This document shows, piece by piece, positions 1 through 7,792 of a stretch of 64,000 bases of DNA (the first letter of the stretch is position 1; every line of letters begins with the position of its first letter). Source of the stretch: Butyrivibrio sp. MB2005 (GTDB taxonomy: Bacteria; Bacillota; Clostridia; Lachnospirales; Lachnospiraceae); the NCBI RefSeq assembly GCF_000424285.1, contig NZ_AUJP01000005.1, forward strand, positions 62,001 to 126,000. Direction: 5' to 3'. The position numbers were made by a program, and so were the translations under genes. The notes under the pieces are model-generated. The model had not been told where the DNA came from and did not search any database. It saw only the letters and a list, made by a program, of their open reading frames with translations.

Positions 1-657
1 CACTTCTTTGGTTGCCTGTACATATGTATCGGTTTCTGCCGCAGTTACAACGACGGTTGCGGTACCGACCTTCTTGATCGTCAGTGCGCCGGTGGAGGAG
101 TTCACGTCGATGTACTCCGCACTACCATCCTTGACCGCGTAGCTGATTGCGCCATTGCCGTTGGTCGTAGAAGAAATTTTCTTGTCCGTGTCGCCATAGG
201 TCGCGGTCACATCAGCGGCGGTTATGGTCTGCGCGGCTTTATTTGCGTAGCCATACACCTCGATCGATGCGACGCCATTCATCTGAAAATTTTCTAGACA
301 CCTACCATTATCAAAATGAAGTTCAAACGGCGCACTTGAATCTGTGAAAGGGTCATAATCCCATTGTTTGAATATAACTTTGGTGATAGTGTACTCTTCA
401 TAGCCTGAAACTGTCAGAGTACCAGCATTGTCCCACTGCCATCCATATCTTCCACTTCCATCATAATTGGTATTATTATGTGAAACCGTAACAACTCCAC
501 TTGTAGTTTCACTGTAGGTTGTTTGACCTGTGGGTCTAATGGTGGTCAGCAGTGTCTCTGCTGGTGCCGCATACGCCGTCAGGCTCATCCCTGGCACCAG
601 CCCCAGCACAAGCACAAGGCTGAGCAGGATGCTCAAAAGTCGTTTCTTCATTTTCAT
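1..657 (-). CDS. Secreted Ig-like repeat protein, N-terminal part (runs off left edge)
   Basis: This reading frame is open from the ATG at 657 to the window edge (219 residues), so the C-terminus is missing. It starts with a signal peptide: Lys/Arg-rich start, then a run of Leu/Val, with likely cleavage after AYA near residue 30. A unique, glycine- and aromatic-rich section follows (about 31-120), then an Ig-like repeat with the segments TYGDT, GAISYAV and TIKKVGTATV, of the kind tandemly repeated in Firmicute surface proteins. AAAGGAG lies 11 nt before the ATG; a second ATG is at 651. The GC-rich codons (GCG, GAC, ACC) of the last 80 codons are unlike the rest of the window, which suggests recent acquisition. 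A surface or secreted role is inferred; the ligand is unknown. Confidence 0.75.
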   Translation of the reverse strand, partial: MKMKKRLLSILLSLVLVLGLVPGMSLTAYAAPAETLLTTIRPTGQTTYSETTSGVVTVSHNNTNYDGSGRYGWQWDNAGTLTVSGYEEYTITKVIFKQWDYDPFTDSSAPFELHFDNGRCLENFQMNGVASIEVYGYANKAAQTITAADVTATYGDTDKKISSTTNGNGAISYAVKDGSAEYIDVNSSTGALTIKKVGTATVVVTAAETDTYVQATKEV

Positions 658-709
658 AAGCAATCTGTCTCCTTTCGCATTCACGGCTGTTATGGCCGCC
701 GCTGAACCA

Positions 710-853
710 TTATTCACTTCCCGAAGCGCCCATCTCGTGAGCAAGCTCACTCGATGATACGGCATTCGCCGCATCTGCGTCCAGCTCGATAAACATCCGA
801 TCACAAGCAAGCTTGCATCGTCTGTTTATCTCCCTGTCCTTGGCGCTTCTCAT
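710..853 (-). CDS. Possible 47-residue small ORF in the leader of the secreted protein gene
   Basis: This open frame runs from ATG at 853 to TAA at 710, lying between the hairpin at 865-915 and the secreted protein gene. The product is highly charged, basic at the start (MRSAKDREINRR) and acidic later (FIELDADA). I do not recognise a family. No Shine-Dalgarno sequence is visible, so it may be the tail of a degraded gene from a mobile element and not a translated gene. Confidence 0.25.
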   Translation of the reverse strand: MRSAKDREINRRCKLACDRMFIELDADAANAVSSSELAHEMGASGSE

Positions 854-864
854 TGCTAACGCAC

Positions 865-915
865 AAAAAACCGCCGAACCTGACAGGGTATACTTACCCC
901 GTCAAGTCCGACGGT
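865..915 (-). terminator. Strong hairpin plus T-run in the leader (terminator or attenuator)
   Basis: The two arms at 870-890 and 895-915 pair over 21 bp, allowing a few G-U pairs, around a 4-nt loop. On the minus strand the stem is followed by six T. It sits about 75 nt after the probable start of transcription from the promoter at 998-1026 and before the next open frames. It is therefore placed like an attenuator rather than an end-of-operon terminator. A tiny frame MDNRRT-stop overlaps the 5' arm, but no ribosome site is evident for it. Confidence 0.6.
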
Positions 916-974
916 TATCCATCACGAATGTAGTATTCAGTTTTAGAGCAAGACAAAAAGGCGCAGTTTACCTT

Positions 975-994
975 ACTGTGCTGTGCTGTGCTGT
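975..994. repeat. Four tandem copies of the 5-bp unit CTGTG
   Basis: CTGTG is repeated four times head to tail, at or just after the expected transcription start of the minus-strand promoter at 998-1026. Short repeats here can change copy number by slippage, which could alter the transcript's 5' end; that effect is inferred. Confidence 0.7.
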
Positions 995-997
995 GCG

Positions 998-1026
998 AGT
1001 GTAGCCCTGTTCCGCATGGCTGTCAA
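998..1026 (-). promoter_or_regulatory. Sigma-70 type promoter for the left-edge secreted protein
   Basis: On the minus strand TTGACA (1021-1026) and TACACT (998-1003) are separated by exactly 17 bp. Initiation would fall inside or next to four tandem CACAG units (about 975-994), an unusual initial transcribed sequence. Confidence 0.6.
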
Positions 1027-1308
1027 GCCTCCTGTGGTTTATTTTCTGATAAATTTCTTAATTATTTCAAATAAAAGCTTTTTGCTTTTTCTAAACCCCG
1101 ACATTTATATATAATTATTATCTCAATTAAGTGTAAAGAAACCATTATCCAAGCAGTGGTTTTAGATTAAAATTTCATTAAATTATTATTAAATAGTTAA
1201 TGTCGTACAGACTATGAATGTTTTATGCCCTGTAGATATTGATTACATTTTTATTCTCCATAGAGTTAGAAGGTAAAAAGGTAGCGATAACTTCTTCACT
1301 GTTCGCAT
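1027..1308. other. AT-rich intergenic stretch without a recognisable gene
   Basis: Both strands were read. There is no convincing ORF, RNA or protein remnant. It separates the GC-richer left patch from the decayed uronate locus. Confidence 0.6.
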
Positions 1309-1336
1309 TAAAAACTGCGAGGTATCACTCCCGCAG
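1309..1336 (-). terminator. Terminator after the uronate operon
   Basis: CTGCG(A)GG at 1315-1322 pairs with CCCGCAG at 1330-1336 around a 7-nt loop. On the minus strand it is followed by TTTTT. It lies about 60 nt beyond the eda fragment, as expected for the operon end. Confidence 0.55.
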
Positions 1337-1396
1337 CTTTTCGTAAACAATATCAGTCTATTGATTGGACTCCATAGTGTATCAGTATTGGGTCTT

Positions 1397-1672
1397 TCAT
1401 CCTCTGATTTCCTTAACAACTTTAACAGCTTCTTTTGTCATATCCTCAATCTTATCAAAGGCGCATGATTTAATAAGATCACCTTTAACCATCCAGCTAC
1501 CACCACAACATGCAATTCTGTCATAAGAAAGATAATCTCTCATGTTCTTTTCATTGATTCCACCTGTTGGCATGAACTTAATGCCTGTGTAAGGTGCTGC
1601 CATAGCCTTGATCATTGCAAGTGATGCCTTTGATGCAAGGAAAACTGCAGGACCTTTAAGATCATCTATCAA
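1397..1672 (-). pseudogene. eda: KDPG/KHG aldolase C-terminal fragment (eda remnant)
   Basis: The 91 residues match the C-terminal part of 2-dehydro-3-deoxy-phosphogluconate aldolase: MIKAMAAPY, then FMPTGGI (a phosphate-binding strand of the barrel), then GGSWMV. The intact enzyme is about 210 residues. The N-terminal half, with the catalytic Glu and the Schiff-base Lys region, is missing. The first dozen residues do not align well and no ribosome site precedes the ATG. It begins 16 nt after the uxaA stop, so an internal deletion probably fused the uxaA 3' end to the eda 3' end. It should be inactive, leaving the last step of hexuronate breakdown uncovered here. Confidence 0.75.
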
Positions 1673-1688
1673 GGGCTTTTACTTCGAA

Positions 1689-3170
1689 TCAGAGCGTTAC
1701 TCCATCCTTAAATATGGATATTTCTCTATACCCGGCGTCTTCCTGCCTGGTTTTTTGTCCACTTGCAACATCCAAAACATAGTCCAGGAGTCTGTCCCCT
1801 GCTTCATCCAGAGACTCTTTTCCTTCAGCTACCTTTCCTGCATTGAAATCTATCCAATTGCCTTTCTTCTCATATAGCGCAGTATTCGTTGAAATCTTCA
1901 CTGTCGGAACAGGTGCCCCAAAGGGTGTTCCCCTTCCGGTTGTAAAAAGTATCAGATGTGCTCCTGCAGCTGTAAGGTCTGTAGTTGATACCATATCATT
2001 TCCCGGACCTGATAATAATGACAGTCCTTTAATTTTTACCGGCTCAGCATACTCCAGTACATCTGAAATCTGAGCACTTCCGCCTTTTTGAACACATCCA
2101 CAAGACTTGTCCTCAAGAGTTGTAATCCCGCCGGCTTTATTTCCGGGGCTTGGATTTTCATATACAACCTGTCCGTGATCCACAAAATATTTCTTGAAAT
2201 TTTCAACCATACAAACTGCTTTATGGAACGTGGCGCTATCCTTACATCTATTAAAAAGAATTGATTCAGCCCCGAACATCTCAGGAACCTCTGTAAGAAC
2301 AGTAGAACCTCCCATAGAGATAAGTCTGTCAGAAAATCTGCCAACCGTTGGATTGGCAGTTATTCCTGAAAGGCCATCAGAACCTCCGCACTTCATTCCT
2401 ACAATAAGCTCGCATGCATCTATTTCCTCACGCTTGGACTGGCCTGCATAATCCGCCAATTCTTTGAGAAGTTTGCTGCCTTCCTCAATCTCGTCTTCGC
2501 AGTCCTGACAGGTAAGGAATTTCACTCTTTCTCCGTTCCATTCCCTGAGTTCTTCCTTGAATTGTTCTGAAGTAAGATTCTCACACCCCAAAGAAAGAAC
2601 AAGAACCCCACCTGCATTTGGATGTTTTACAAGTGCTGCAAGGACCCTCTTTGTAGTTTCATGGTCATCACCCATTTGAGAGCATCCGTACGGATGGGTA
2701 TATGCAAATAATCCCTCAATTGATCCCTTTACAAGGTTCTGATTGTCTCTGGCCAATTTCTCCGCAATCCGGTTCACACATCCGACAGTAGGAATAATCC
2801 ATATTTCATTTCTGATTCCTACTTTTCCTTTGGCTCTCCTGTAACCCATAAAAGTCCTGTTTGCTACTTTAGGAAGCAATGGTATTTCAGGTTTATACTC
2901 ATATTTGGAATTCTCAGAAAGAGAGGTTTTGACATTATGTACATGCACAAAACTTCCTGATTTTATTTCATCTGTGGCAATGCCTATACAGTTTCCGTAT
3001 TTTACTATCGAGGATCCTTCTGCTATGTCATTAAGCGCTACTTTATGCCCTCTTCCAATTGCCTCAATAGTTTTTAACCCATCTTCAGATGCATCTATAA
3101 TTTCACCCTCTTCCAGGTCTCTAAGTGCAACTGCAACATTATCCAAAGGATGTATCCTGATACTATTCAC
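1689..3170 (-). CDS. uxaA: Altronate dehydratase
   Basis: UxaA dehydrates D-altronate to 2-keto-3-deoxygluconate in the galacturonate branch of hexuronate catabolism. The 493 residues are full length for the family. An N-terminal SAF-type domain (about 1-75, with VALRDLEEGE and GIAT) is followed by the long catalytic region with PYGCSQMGDDHETT, LSLGCEN and the Cys/Gly-rich MKCGGSDGLSG, whose cysteines probably bind the Fe/S or metal centre. Its start overlaps the uxaB stop by 8 nt, so the two are translationally coupled. The frame is intact although genes at both ends of the operon are broken. Confidence 0.93.
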   Translation of the reverse strand: MNSIRIHPLDNVAVALRDLEEGEIIDASEDGLKTIEAIGRGHKVALNDIAEGSSIVKYGNCIGIATDEIKSGSFVHVHNVKTSLSENSKYEYKPEIPLLPKVANRTFMGYRRAKGKVGIRNEIWIIPTVGCVNRIAEKLARDNQNLVKGSIEGLFAYTHPYGCSQMGDDHETTKRVLAALVKHPNAGGVLVLSLGCENLTSEQFKEELREWNGERVKFLTCQDCEDEIEEGSKLLKELADYAGQSKREEIDACELIVGMKCGGSDGLSGITANPTVGRFSDRLISMGGSTVLTEVPEMFGAESILFNRCKDSATFHKAVCMVENFKKYFVDHGQVVYENPSPGNKAGGITTLEDKSCGCVQKGGSAQISDVLEYAEPVKIKGLSLLSGPGNDMVSTTDLTAAGAHLILFTTGRGTPFGAPVPTVKISTNTALYEKKGNWIDFNAGKVAEGKESLDEAGDRLLDYVLDVASGQKTRQEDAGYREISIFKDGVTL

Positions 3171-4647
3171 CCTGAACCTCCCTCATGGCTTCATACATGC
3201 CCTTTTCATCTATCAGGGCAAGGTCTTTAATAACTGCTTCTTCAAATCCGGATAGTTTTATGAGCGCATCTCCCCACATCTTCTCATTGGCAATAATATC
3301 TCTTGCCAACTTCTCATTATCAGCATCTTTCAGAGCAAGGAACGCATCAAGTACCCATTCGTCATCTTTGATAAGGTATTCATTACTGTCTCTTTCTGCA
3401 ACCAGAGCGCCTTCCCGCTTTTCATAACCTCTGTGATAAAAAGCAAGAAATGCAGCAAACGAAAATGTCAGTACTTTGGGTAACTCCTTCTTCTGTTCAT
3501 AATACTCGAGTACTGTGTACATAACTCTTGCCTTCCACTTAGATGCTGAATTCAGGGAAATACTAAGCAGTTCATGGTCAATGAAAGGATTTGCAAATCT
3601 GTCTGTAACTGCGGCTGCGAAATCCTCAAGATCTTTCTTATCAAGTCCCTTGAGAACAGGAATAATCTCATCATAGAGAGCCTTATTCATATATCCCCTT
3701 ATTACATCATCTTTCATGCAATCTCTTACAATATTCTGTCCTGCAAGATATGCACCCATAATCATAGATGTATGCGCACCGTTTAAGATTCTTACTTTGC
3801 GCTTTTTATAAGGATCAACATTATCTACTACAAGTATGGGAAGTCCGGCTTCTTCCACAGGAAATTCTTTCTTAATCTTCTGCGGTCCTTCTATAACCCA
3901 CGCGCCAAACACTTCAGCCGTATCAATAATATTGTCTTTATATCCAAGCTCCTCACAAATAGCATCAGCTTCTGCTCTCGGATAACCTGGAACTATTCTG
4001 TCCACGAGTGTGGAGCAGAAAATATTATCATTATATACAAAGTCTCTGAATTCTTCAGACAATCCCCACTGATCTATATATTTATTTACGCACTTTAGTA
4101 GCTCATCTCCGTTTCTGTCTATGAGCTCGCAGGATAAAATAATAAATCCCGGAAGTTTGTTATTAAATCTTTCATACAGGAACTGTGTCAGTTTTCCCGG
4201 AAAACTTGCACACGGTCTATCCTCCGGTTTGCAGGAAGGATCATAAGCTATACCTGCCTCTGTAGTGTTGCTTACAATGAATCTCATTTCGGGATTTTTG
4301 GCACAGGCTAAGAATTCATCAAATTCTCTGTATGGATTAAGGCATCTTGAAACACTGGAAATAACTCTTTTGTTATTAACTTTTTGCCCATTTTCCTGTC
4401 CCCGTAAATAAAGTGTGTAAAGACCTTCCTGATCGTTTATCATATCAGCGAGTCCATGTTCTATTGGCTGACATAAAACAACCTTGCTGTTAAATCCTGC
4501 TTTTTCGTTCATAAGATCGATAAAGTAATCGACGAACGCACGAAGGAAATTTCCTTCGCCAAACTGAAGAACCCTCTCCGGTGCATCCTTTAGAAGGTAT
4601 CCATCGTACCCCTTTTCCTCCAATAGTTTGTAACTAAGCTTCTCCAT
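3163..4647 (-). CDS. uxaB: Tagaturonate reductase (altronate oxidoreductase)
   Basis: UxaB reduces D-tagaturonate to D-altronate with NADH. It belongs to the polyol-specific long-chain dehydrogenases: an N-terminal nucleotide-binding domain (LQFGEGNFLRAF near residue 28) and a C-terminal domain with the conserved KVRILNGAHT segment, whose Lys, Asn and His form the active site. The 494 residues fit the family and the frame is intact. GGAGGACT precedes the ATG; this same stretch is the broken tail of the uxaC remnant. The AraC-type gene at 5095-6000 is divergent and probably controls it. Confidence 0.93.
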   Translation of the reverse strand: MEKLSYKLLEEKGYDGYLLKDAPERVLQFGEGNFLRAFVDYFIDLMNEKAGFNSKVVLCQPIEHGLADMINDQEGLYTLYLRGQENGQKVNNKRVISSVSRCLNPYREFDEFLACAKNPEMRFIVSNTTEAGIAYDPSCKPEDRPCASFPGKLTQFLYERFNNKLPGFIILSCELIDRNGDELLKCVNKYIDQWGLSEEFRDFVYNDNIFCSTLVDRIVPGYPRAEADAICEELGYKDNIIDTAEVFGAWVIEGPQKIKKEFPVEEAGLPILVVDNVDPYKKRKVRILNGAHTSMIMGAYLAGQNIVRDCMKDDVIRGYMNKALYDEIIPVLKGLDKKDLEDFAAAVTDRFANPFIDHELLSISLNSASKWKARVMYTVLEYYEQKKELPKVLTFSFAAFLAFYHRGYEKREGALVAERDSNEYLIKDDEWVLDAFLALKDADNEKLARDIIANEKMWGDALIKLSGFEEAVIKDLALIDEKGMYEAMREVQGE

Positions 4648-4661
4648 GTTAAAAGTCCTCC

Positions 4662-4834
4662 ATTCAAAGAGAAAATTATCGTTTTTGGAAGTTCACATGT
4701 TTTATCAAGCTCCGACATAAGCTTTGCAATATTCCCTCCGCAGGAATTATTGGCAATTTTTCCGCATAATCATGAAAAATATGCTTTGCAGTCTCAGTTT
4801 GTAAAATAAAATCTTCATCTAAAAAACTTTTCAT
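4662..4834 (-). pseudogene. uxaC: Glucuronate/galacturonate isomerase remnant (uxaC)
   Basis: Two blocks of UxaC survive in the leader of uxaB. The first (4834 to about 4742) reads MKSFLDED, TETAKHIFHDYAEK, LPII, the exact N-terminus of the family. The metal-binding HxH that should follow is gone. After a frame change, 4736-4662 reads NIAKLMSEL, LPKTIIFSLN, which matches an internal UxaC segment around residues 335-360. Some 300 residues between the blocks and about 100 at the C-terminus are missing. Intact UxaC is about 470 residues. The position, first in the operon ahead of uxaB, is where uxaC is normally found. Confidence 0.8.
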
Positions 4835-5039
4835 CTTTCACCAGCTCCCAATTAAAACCTTTTCTATAATACTAATTGCAAATCTTTATTTTTTATATAG
4901 CTTTGGGGTTTTAAACCAACTTATACAACAAGTACAACAATTTTTACAATATTTATGTCCGCCTTCTATAACGGCAGTTATTTTATATGTTTGCATACAA
5001 TTTCTCCATTCTGCATTAATTCTGCCCTTGTTTATAATA

Positions 5040-5082
5040 TTGCAATTATTGCTGTTTATGAGTTTTTTTGCAATTGTTGCTA
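5040..5082. promoter_or_regulatory. Direct repeat upstream of the uronate AraC regulator, possible operator
   Basis: TTGCAATTATTGCT (5040-5053) and TTGCAATTGTTGCT (5069-5082) are near-identical direct repeats 29 bp apart, in the divergent space between uxaCBA and the regulator. AraC-family proteins often bind such tandem sites. The second copy overlaps a possible -35 (TTGCAA, 17-bp spacer, TAGAAT at 5091-5096). Confidence 0.4.
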
Positions 5083-5094
5083 TTTTGGTATAGA

Positions 5095-6000
5095 ATGTCG
5101 GATATGAAAAAGAATTTAACCAGCCAGTATGACGACAGACAGTATATGGAATCGCTTGATTTCGAACTATATTATTATCACGACACTAAGCCAACGGTCC
5201 GAACCGGTCTTCATAGGCATAAATATTATGAATTTTATTTTTTCCTGGAGGGACATGCAGAAGCTCAGGTACAGCAAGAGCACTATATGCTGAGCTACGG
5301 AGATATTCTGATTGTGCCTCCTTCTGTTACACATGGAATTTTCGTCCATGATTTTGACATACCCTACAGGCGTTTTGATTTATGGATCAGCAAATCAGCT
5401 TTTTCCGAAATGAAGCATCTGGGACAGGAATATGCATATGCCGTAAATATGGCGCTGACAGAGTCAAGACATGTCATTCACACTGACAGAATTACTTTTA
5501 ATTCTATCCTTTCAAAACTTTTTTACATAATTGAGGAAAATAAGAGTGCCCGTTTTGGAAGAGAATGTCAGCTAAAGCTCAGCGTTTGTGAACTTATACT
5601 TACTGTTAACAGACTTGCGTATGAACAATTTAACAACAAAAAAATAACTCAGGATGTTCTGTATCAGAATATATGCGAATATATCGAAAGAAATATTGAC
5701 GAGGACTTATCTTTGGACAGCATTGCCAATCATTTCTTTTTGAGTAAGTTCTATATTTCACATGTTTTTAAAGACAACATTGGCATCTCACTACATAAAT
5801 ATGTTGCAAAAAAAAGGCTTCAGCTATGTCACGATGCAATTTTAGGCGGTGAATCAATGTCTGAAGCATGCAATAATTATGGCTTTGAGGATTATTCAAA
5901 TTTTTATCGCGCATTTAAAAAGGAATATGGAATATCACCAAGGGAGTTGGCTAAAACCGCAAAATTAAATACAGCGGAAGCTCAAAAGAAAACCCCTTAG
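5095..6000 (+). CDS. AraC-family transcriptional regulator of the uronate locus
   Basis: The protein has about 301 residues: an N-terminal cupin sensor (HRHKYYEFYFFLEG near residue 40, GDILIVPP) and a C-terminal double helix-turn-helix domain with the second-helix signature SEACNNYGFEDYSNFYRAFKKEYGISPRE. It should bind DNA and respond to a sugar or uronate, though the ligand is inferred only from the divergent uxaBA genes. Start choice is uncertain: ATG 5095 or ATG 5104 are likelier than the upstream TTG at 5068, but no good ribosome site is visible. A possible -10 overlaps 5095, which would favour 5104 or a leaderless message. Confidence 0.85.
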   Translation: MSDMKKNLTSQYDDRQYMESLDFELYYYHDTKPTVRTGLHRHKYYEFYFFLEGHAEAQVQQEHYMLSYGDILIVPPSVTHGIFVHDFDIPYRRFDLWISKSAFSEMKHLGQEYAYAVNMALTESRHVIHTDRITFNSILSKLFYIIEENKSARFGRECQLKLSVCELILTVNRLAYEQFNNKKITQDVLYQNICEYIERNIDEDLSLDSIANHFFLSKFYISHVFKDNIGISLHKYVAKKRLQLCHDAILGGESMSEACNNYGFEDYSNFYRAFKKEYGISPRELAKTAKLNTAEAQKKTP

Positions 6001-6021
6001 GCATATTGCTAAGAGGTTTTC
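5988..6021. terminator. Bidirectional terminator between convergent genes
   Basis: GAAAACC-CTTAG (5988-6000) pairs with CTAAG-GGTTTTC (6009-6021) around an 8-nt loop, with one mismatch. A- and T-rich flanks allow it to serve both the AraC gene (its stop codon lies within the stem) and the minus-strand CPBP gene. Confidence 0.7.
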
Positions 6022-6038
6022 TGCTTAGGTGTTATATC

Positions 6039-6878
6039 TTACTGACTCCACTTCTCTTTCCAAAGTTCCATAATCTCCGGGTAGTGCTTGGGTGATAACA
6101 GGATTAGTGCAGTCACTATTCCAATAGCAGATGCCACAAGATTAGTCCAATCACTGATAAGCAGCTGTGTCGAAGCACCTCCGTTTGCAGTATAGTAACT
6201 GTTAATAAGGCCGACAAAATCCAGTGTAAAATGCGCGATCATCACAACCCACAGATTAGCAGTGCGTAAATATACCGCTCCAAAAACAGCTCCAACTCCG
6301 ATACAATATGCTACCTGAAAAATACCCACCACAGGATTTTCGCCTGTTAAGATATTGGTTATATGTACTCCGGCAAACAATAATGTTGACAGCCAGAATA
6401 TATGTTTTATCTTCTTCTCAGACTTGATCGTTCTCATGTAGTTGGCTATGCCGAGACCTCTGAATGCGACTTCCTCGGTAAATCCGGGCGAAAGGGCGGT
6501 TAAAAATGCAACAAGCACATTGCCTAGTCCAAATGTGTAAAGATCAATAGCGGCACCTATATAGTCGGCTATAAGTAAAGGAAGCATTACAATAATGCCC
6601 CACCTAAAGCCTTTCCAGCTAAGAAAGTTTTTGAGGTCAGGTCTGAACCAAAGTGCAAATATAATTGCTGCTATAATGACACCTATAGCGGCTCCGATAC
6701 CGGATGCATTTTTCACAGTTGTACCGAATCCGATCATTTCTTTTGCATAACCCGGTATAAAATTTGAAAGTGGATTGTCTATCAGTGATGCACCAATAGA
6801 TGAAAAAAGCATAACAAAGATAAGAAGAACAAAGTATCCGATTATTGGATGATCCAAAATAGTATGTTTCCTGGTCAT
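6039..6878 (-). CDS. CPBP-family intramembrane metalloprotease
   Basis: An integral membrane protein with seven or eight hydrophobic segments and the CPBP (Abi, Rce1-like) motifs: EEVAFRG (EExxxR), then a His in the AGVHITN segment and a later His in VVMIAHFTLDF. These residues form the glutamate/histidine active site in the family. I chose the ATG at 6878 because AGGAGG sits 8 nt upstream; the ATG at 6899 has none. It follows the nitrilase gene by 22 nt and is last in a TtcA-nitrilase-CPBP operon. Bacterial members have been linked to bacteriocin immunity and to protein processing; the substrate here is unknown. Confidence 0.85.
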   Translation of the reverse strand: MTRKHTILDHPIIGYFVLLIFVMLFSSIGASLIDNPLSNFIPGYAKEMIGFGTTVKNASGIGAAIGVIIAAIIFALWFRPDLKNFLSWKGFRWGIIVMLPLLIADYIGAAIDLYTFGLGNVLVAFLTALSPGFTEEVAFRGLGIANYMRTIKSEKKIKHIFWLSTLLFAGVHITNILTGENPVVGIFQVAYCIGVGAVFGAVYLRTANLWVVMIAHFTLDFVGLINSYYTANGGASTQLLISDWTNLVASAIGIVTALILLSPKHYPEIMELWKEKWSQ

Positions 6879-6900
6879 GTTCAATTCCTCCTGTAACATA

Positions 6901-7749
6901 TTAATTCTTAGAACTAATAACAGTATATAATTCAGGTCTTCTGTTTTTCATCCCCCAAACTTCGCGCTGTCTGTAGCTTCGGAGCTGATCAACATCAAGT
7001 TCTGCGATATAAATTCCTGCTTCTTCGCCTGCTTCAAAAACGCAGCAGTCTCTTGGACCGGCAAGCTCAGGAATATAAATTACTCCGTCAAACAATGTTG
7101 AATGTCCGTTACAATCCGGATGATTCGCCGGATAATTACATGTGGCTATGGCACACATATTTTCGTATGCTCTGCCGCGTAGCTGAGATAAACGGTTGAT
7201 TTCCATGGGACATGCGTTAGGAACAAGAATAAGCTCTGCGCCTTTAAGCATCAGTACTCTGGCACTCTCAGGGAATTCTCTGTCATAGCAGATCATTGAA
7301 CCTACCTGAATACTGCCCTCTTTTGTATCAAGAGTCTCTACAAAAAAATCATCTCCTGCGCCAAGAACGCCCTCGTCATCTTCTTCTCCGAAATCACAGA
7401 TATGAACTTTGGAATACCTGTACACAAGCTTGCCGTGCCGATCAAAGAGACATACAGTATTTCTCGGTTTGGGTTCATGAGCTTCAAGCAAAGTTATTGC
7501 GATAGCCATATCAAGCTCTTTTGAAAGCGCTGAAAAGTGTTTTAAATAATCGCTGTCCAGAGAAAGTGCCTGTGTTTTAAGCTCAGCCTCGTTATGGGAA
7601 AACTGATATCCAATGCTCCACATTTCAGGAAATAAAGCTATATCGGCGCCTTTGTTTTTGGCTTCCTTGCAGGCTTCAATTCCGATCTTTAAATTATCAT
7701 CTGTATTCTTTGTTGGAAGTATTTGTAAAAATGCTATTTTGAGTTTCAT
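6901..7749 (-). CDS. Carbon-nitrogen hydrolase (nitrilase superfamily)
   Basis: The catalytic triad of the superfamily is visible: Glu in FPEMWSIGY, Lys in YSKVHICDF and Cys in SMICYDREFPE. Such enzymes hydrolyse amides, carbamoyl groups or damaged metabolites. Without alignment the substrate cannot be set; N-carbamoylputrescine-like or omega-amidase-like activities are possible. Length (282 residues from ATG 7749, or 286 from GTG 7761) is normal. The gene sits between a TtcA-like gene and a CPBP protease with small gaps, so probably one transcript. Confidence 0.85.
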   Translation of the reverse strand: MKLKIAFLQILPTKNTDDNLKIGIEACKEAKNKGADIALFPEMWSIGYQFSHNEAELKTQALSLDSDYLKHFSALSKELDMAIAITLLEAHEPKPRNTVCLFDRHGKLVYRYSKVHICDFGEEDDEGVLGAGDDFFVETLDTKEGSIQVGSMICYDREFPESARVLMLKGAELILVPNACPMEINRLSQLRGRAYENMCAIATCNYPANHPDCNGHSTLFDGVIYIPELAGPRDCCVFEAGEEAGIYIAELDVDQLRSYRQREVWGMKNRRPELYTVISSKN

Positions 7750-7792
7750 TTTTCGACTCACTTTCAGATTCTAAGTTTGGAAGAATCATTGA

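Noticed and set aside
813-1004. 63-residue plus-strand ORF with a hydrophobic start
   Set aside because: Overlaps the minus-strand promoter, CTGTG repeats and hairpin, and lacks a ribosome site.
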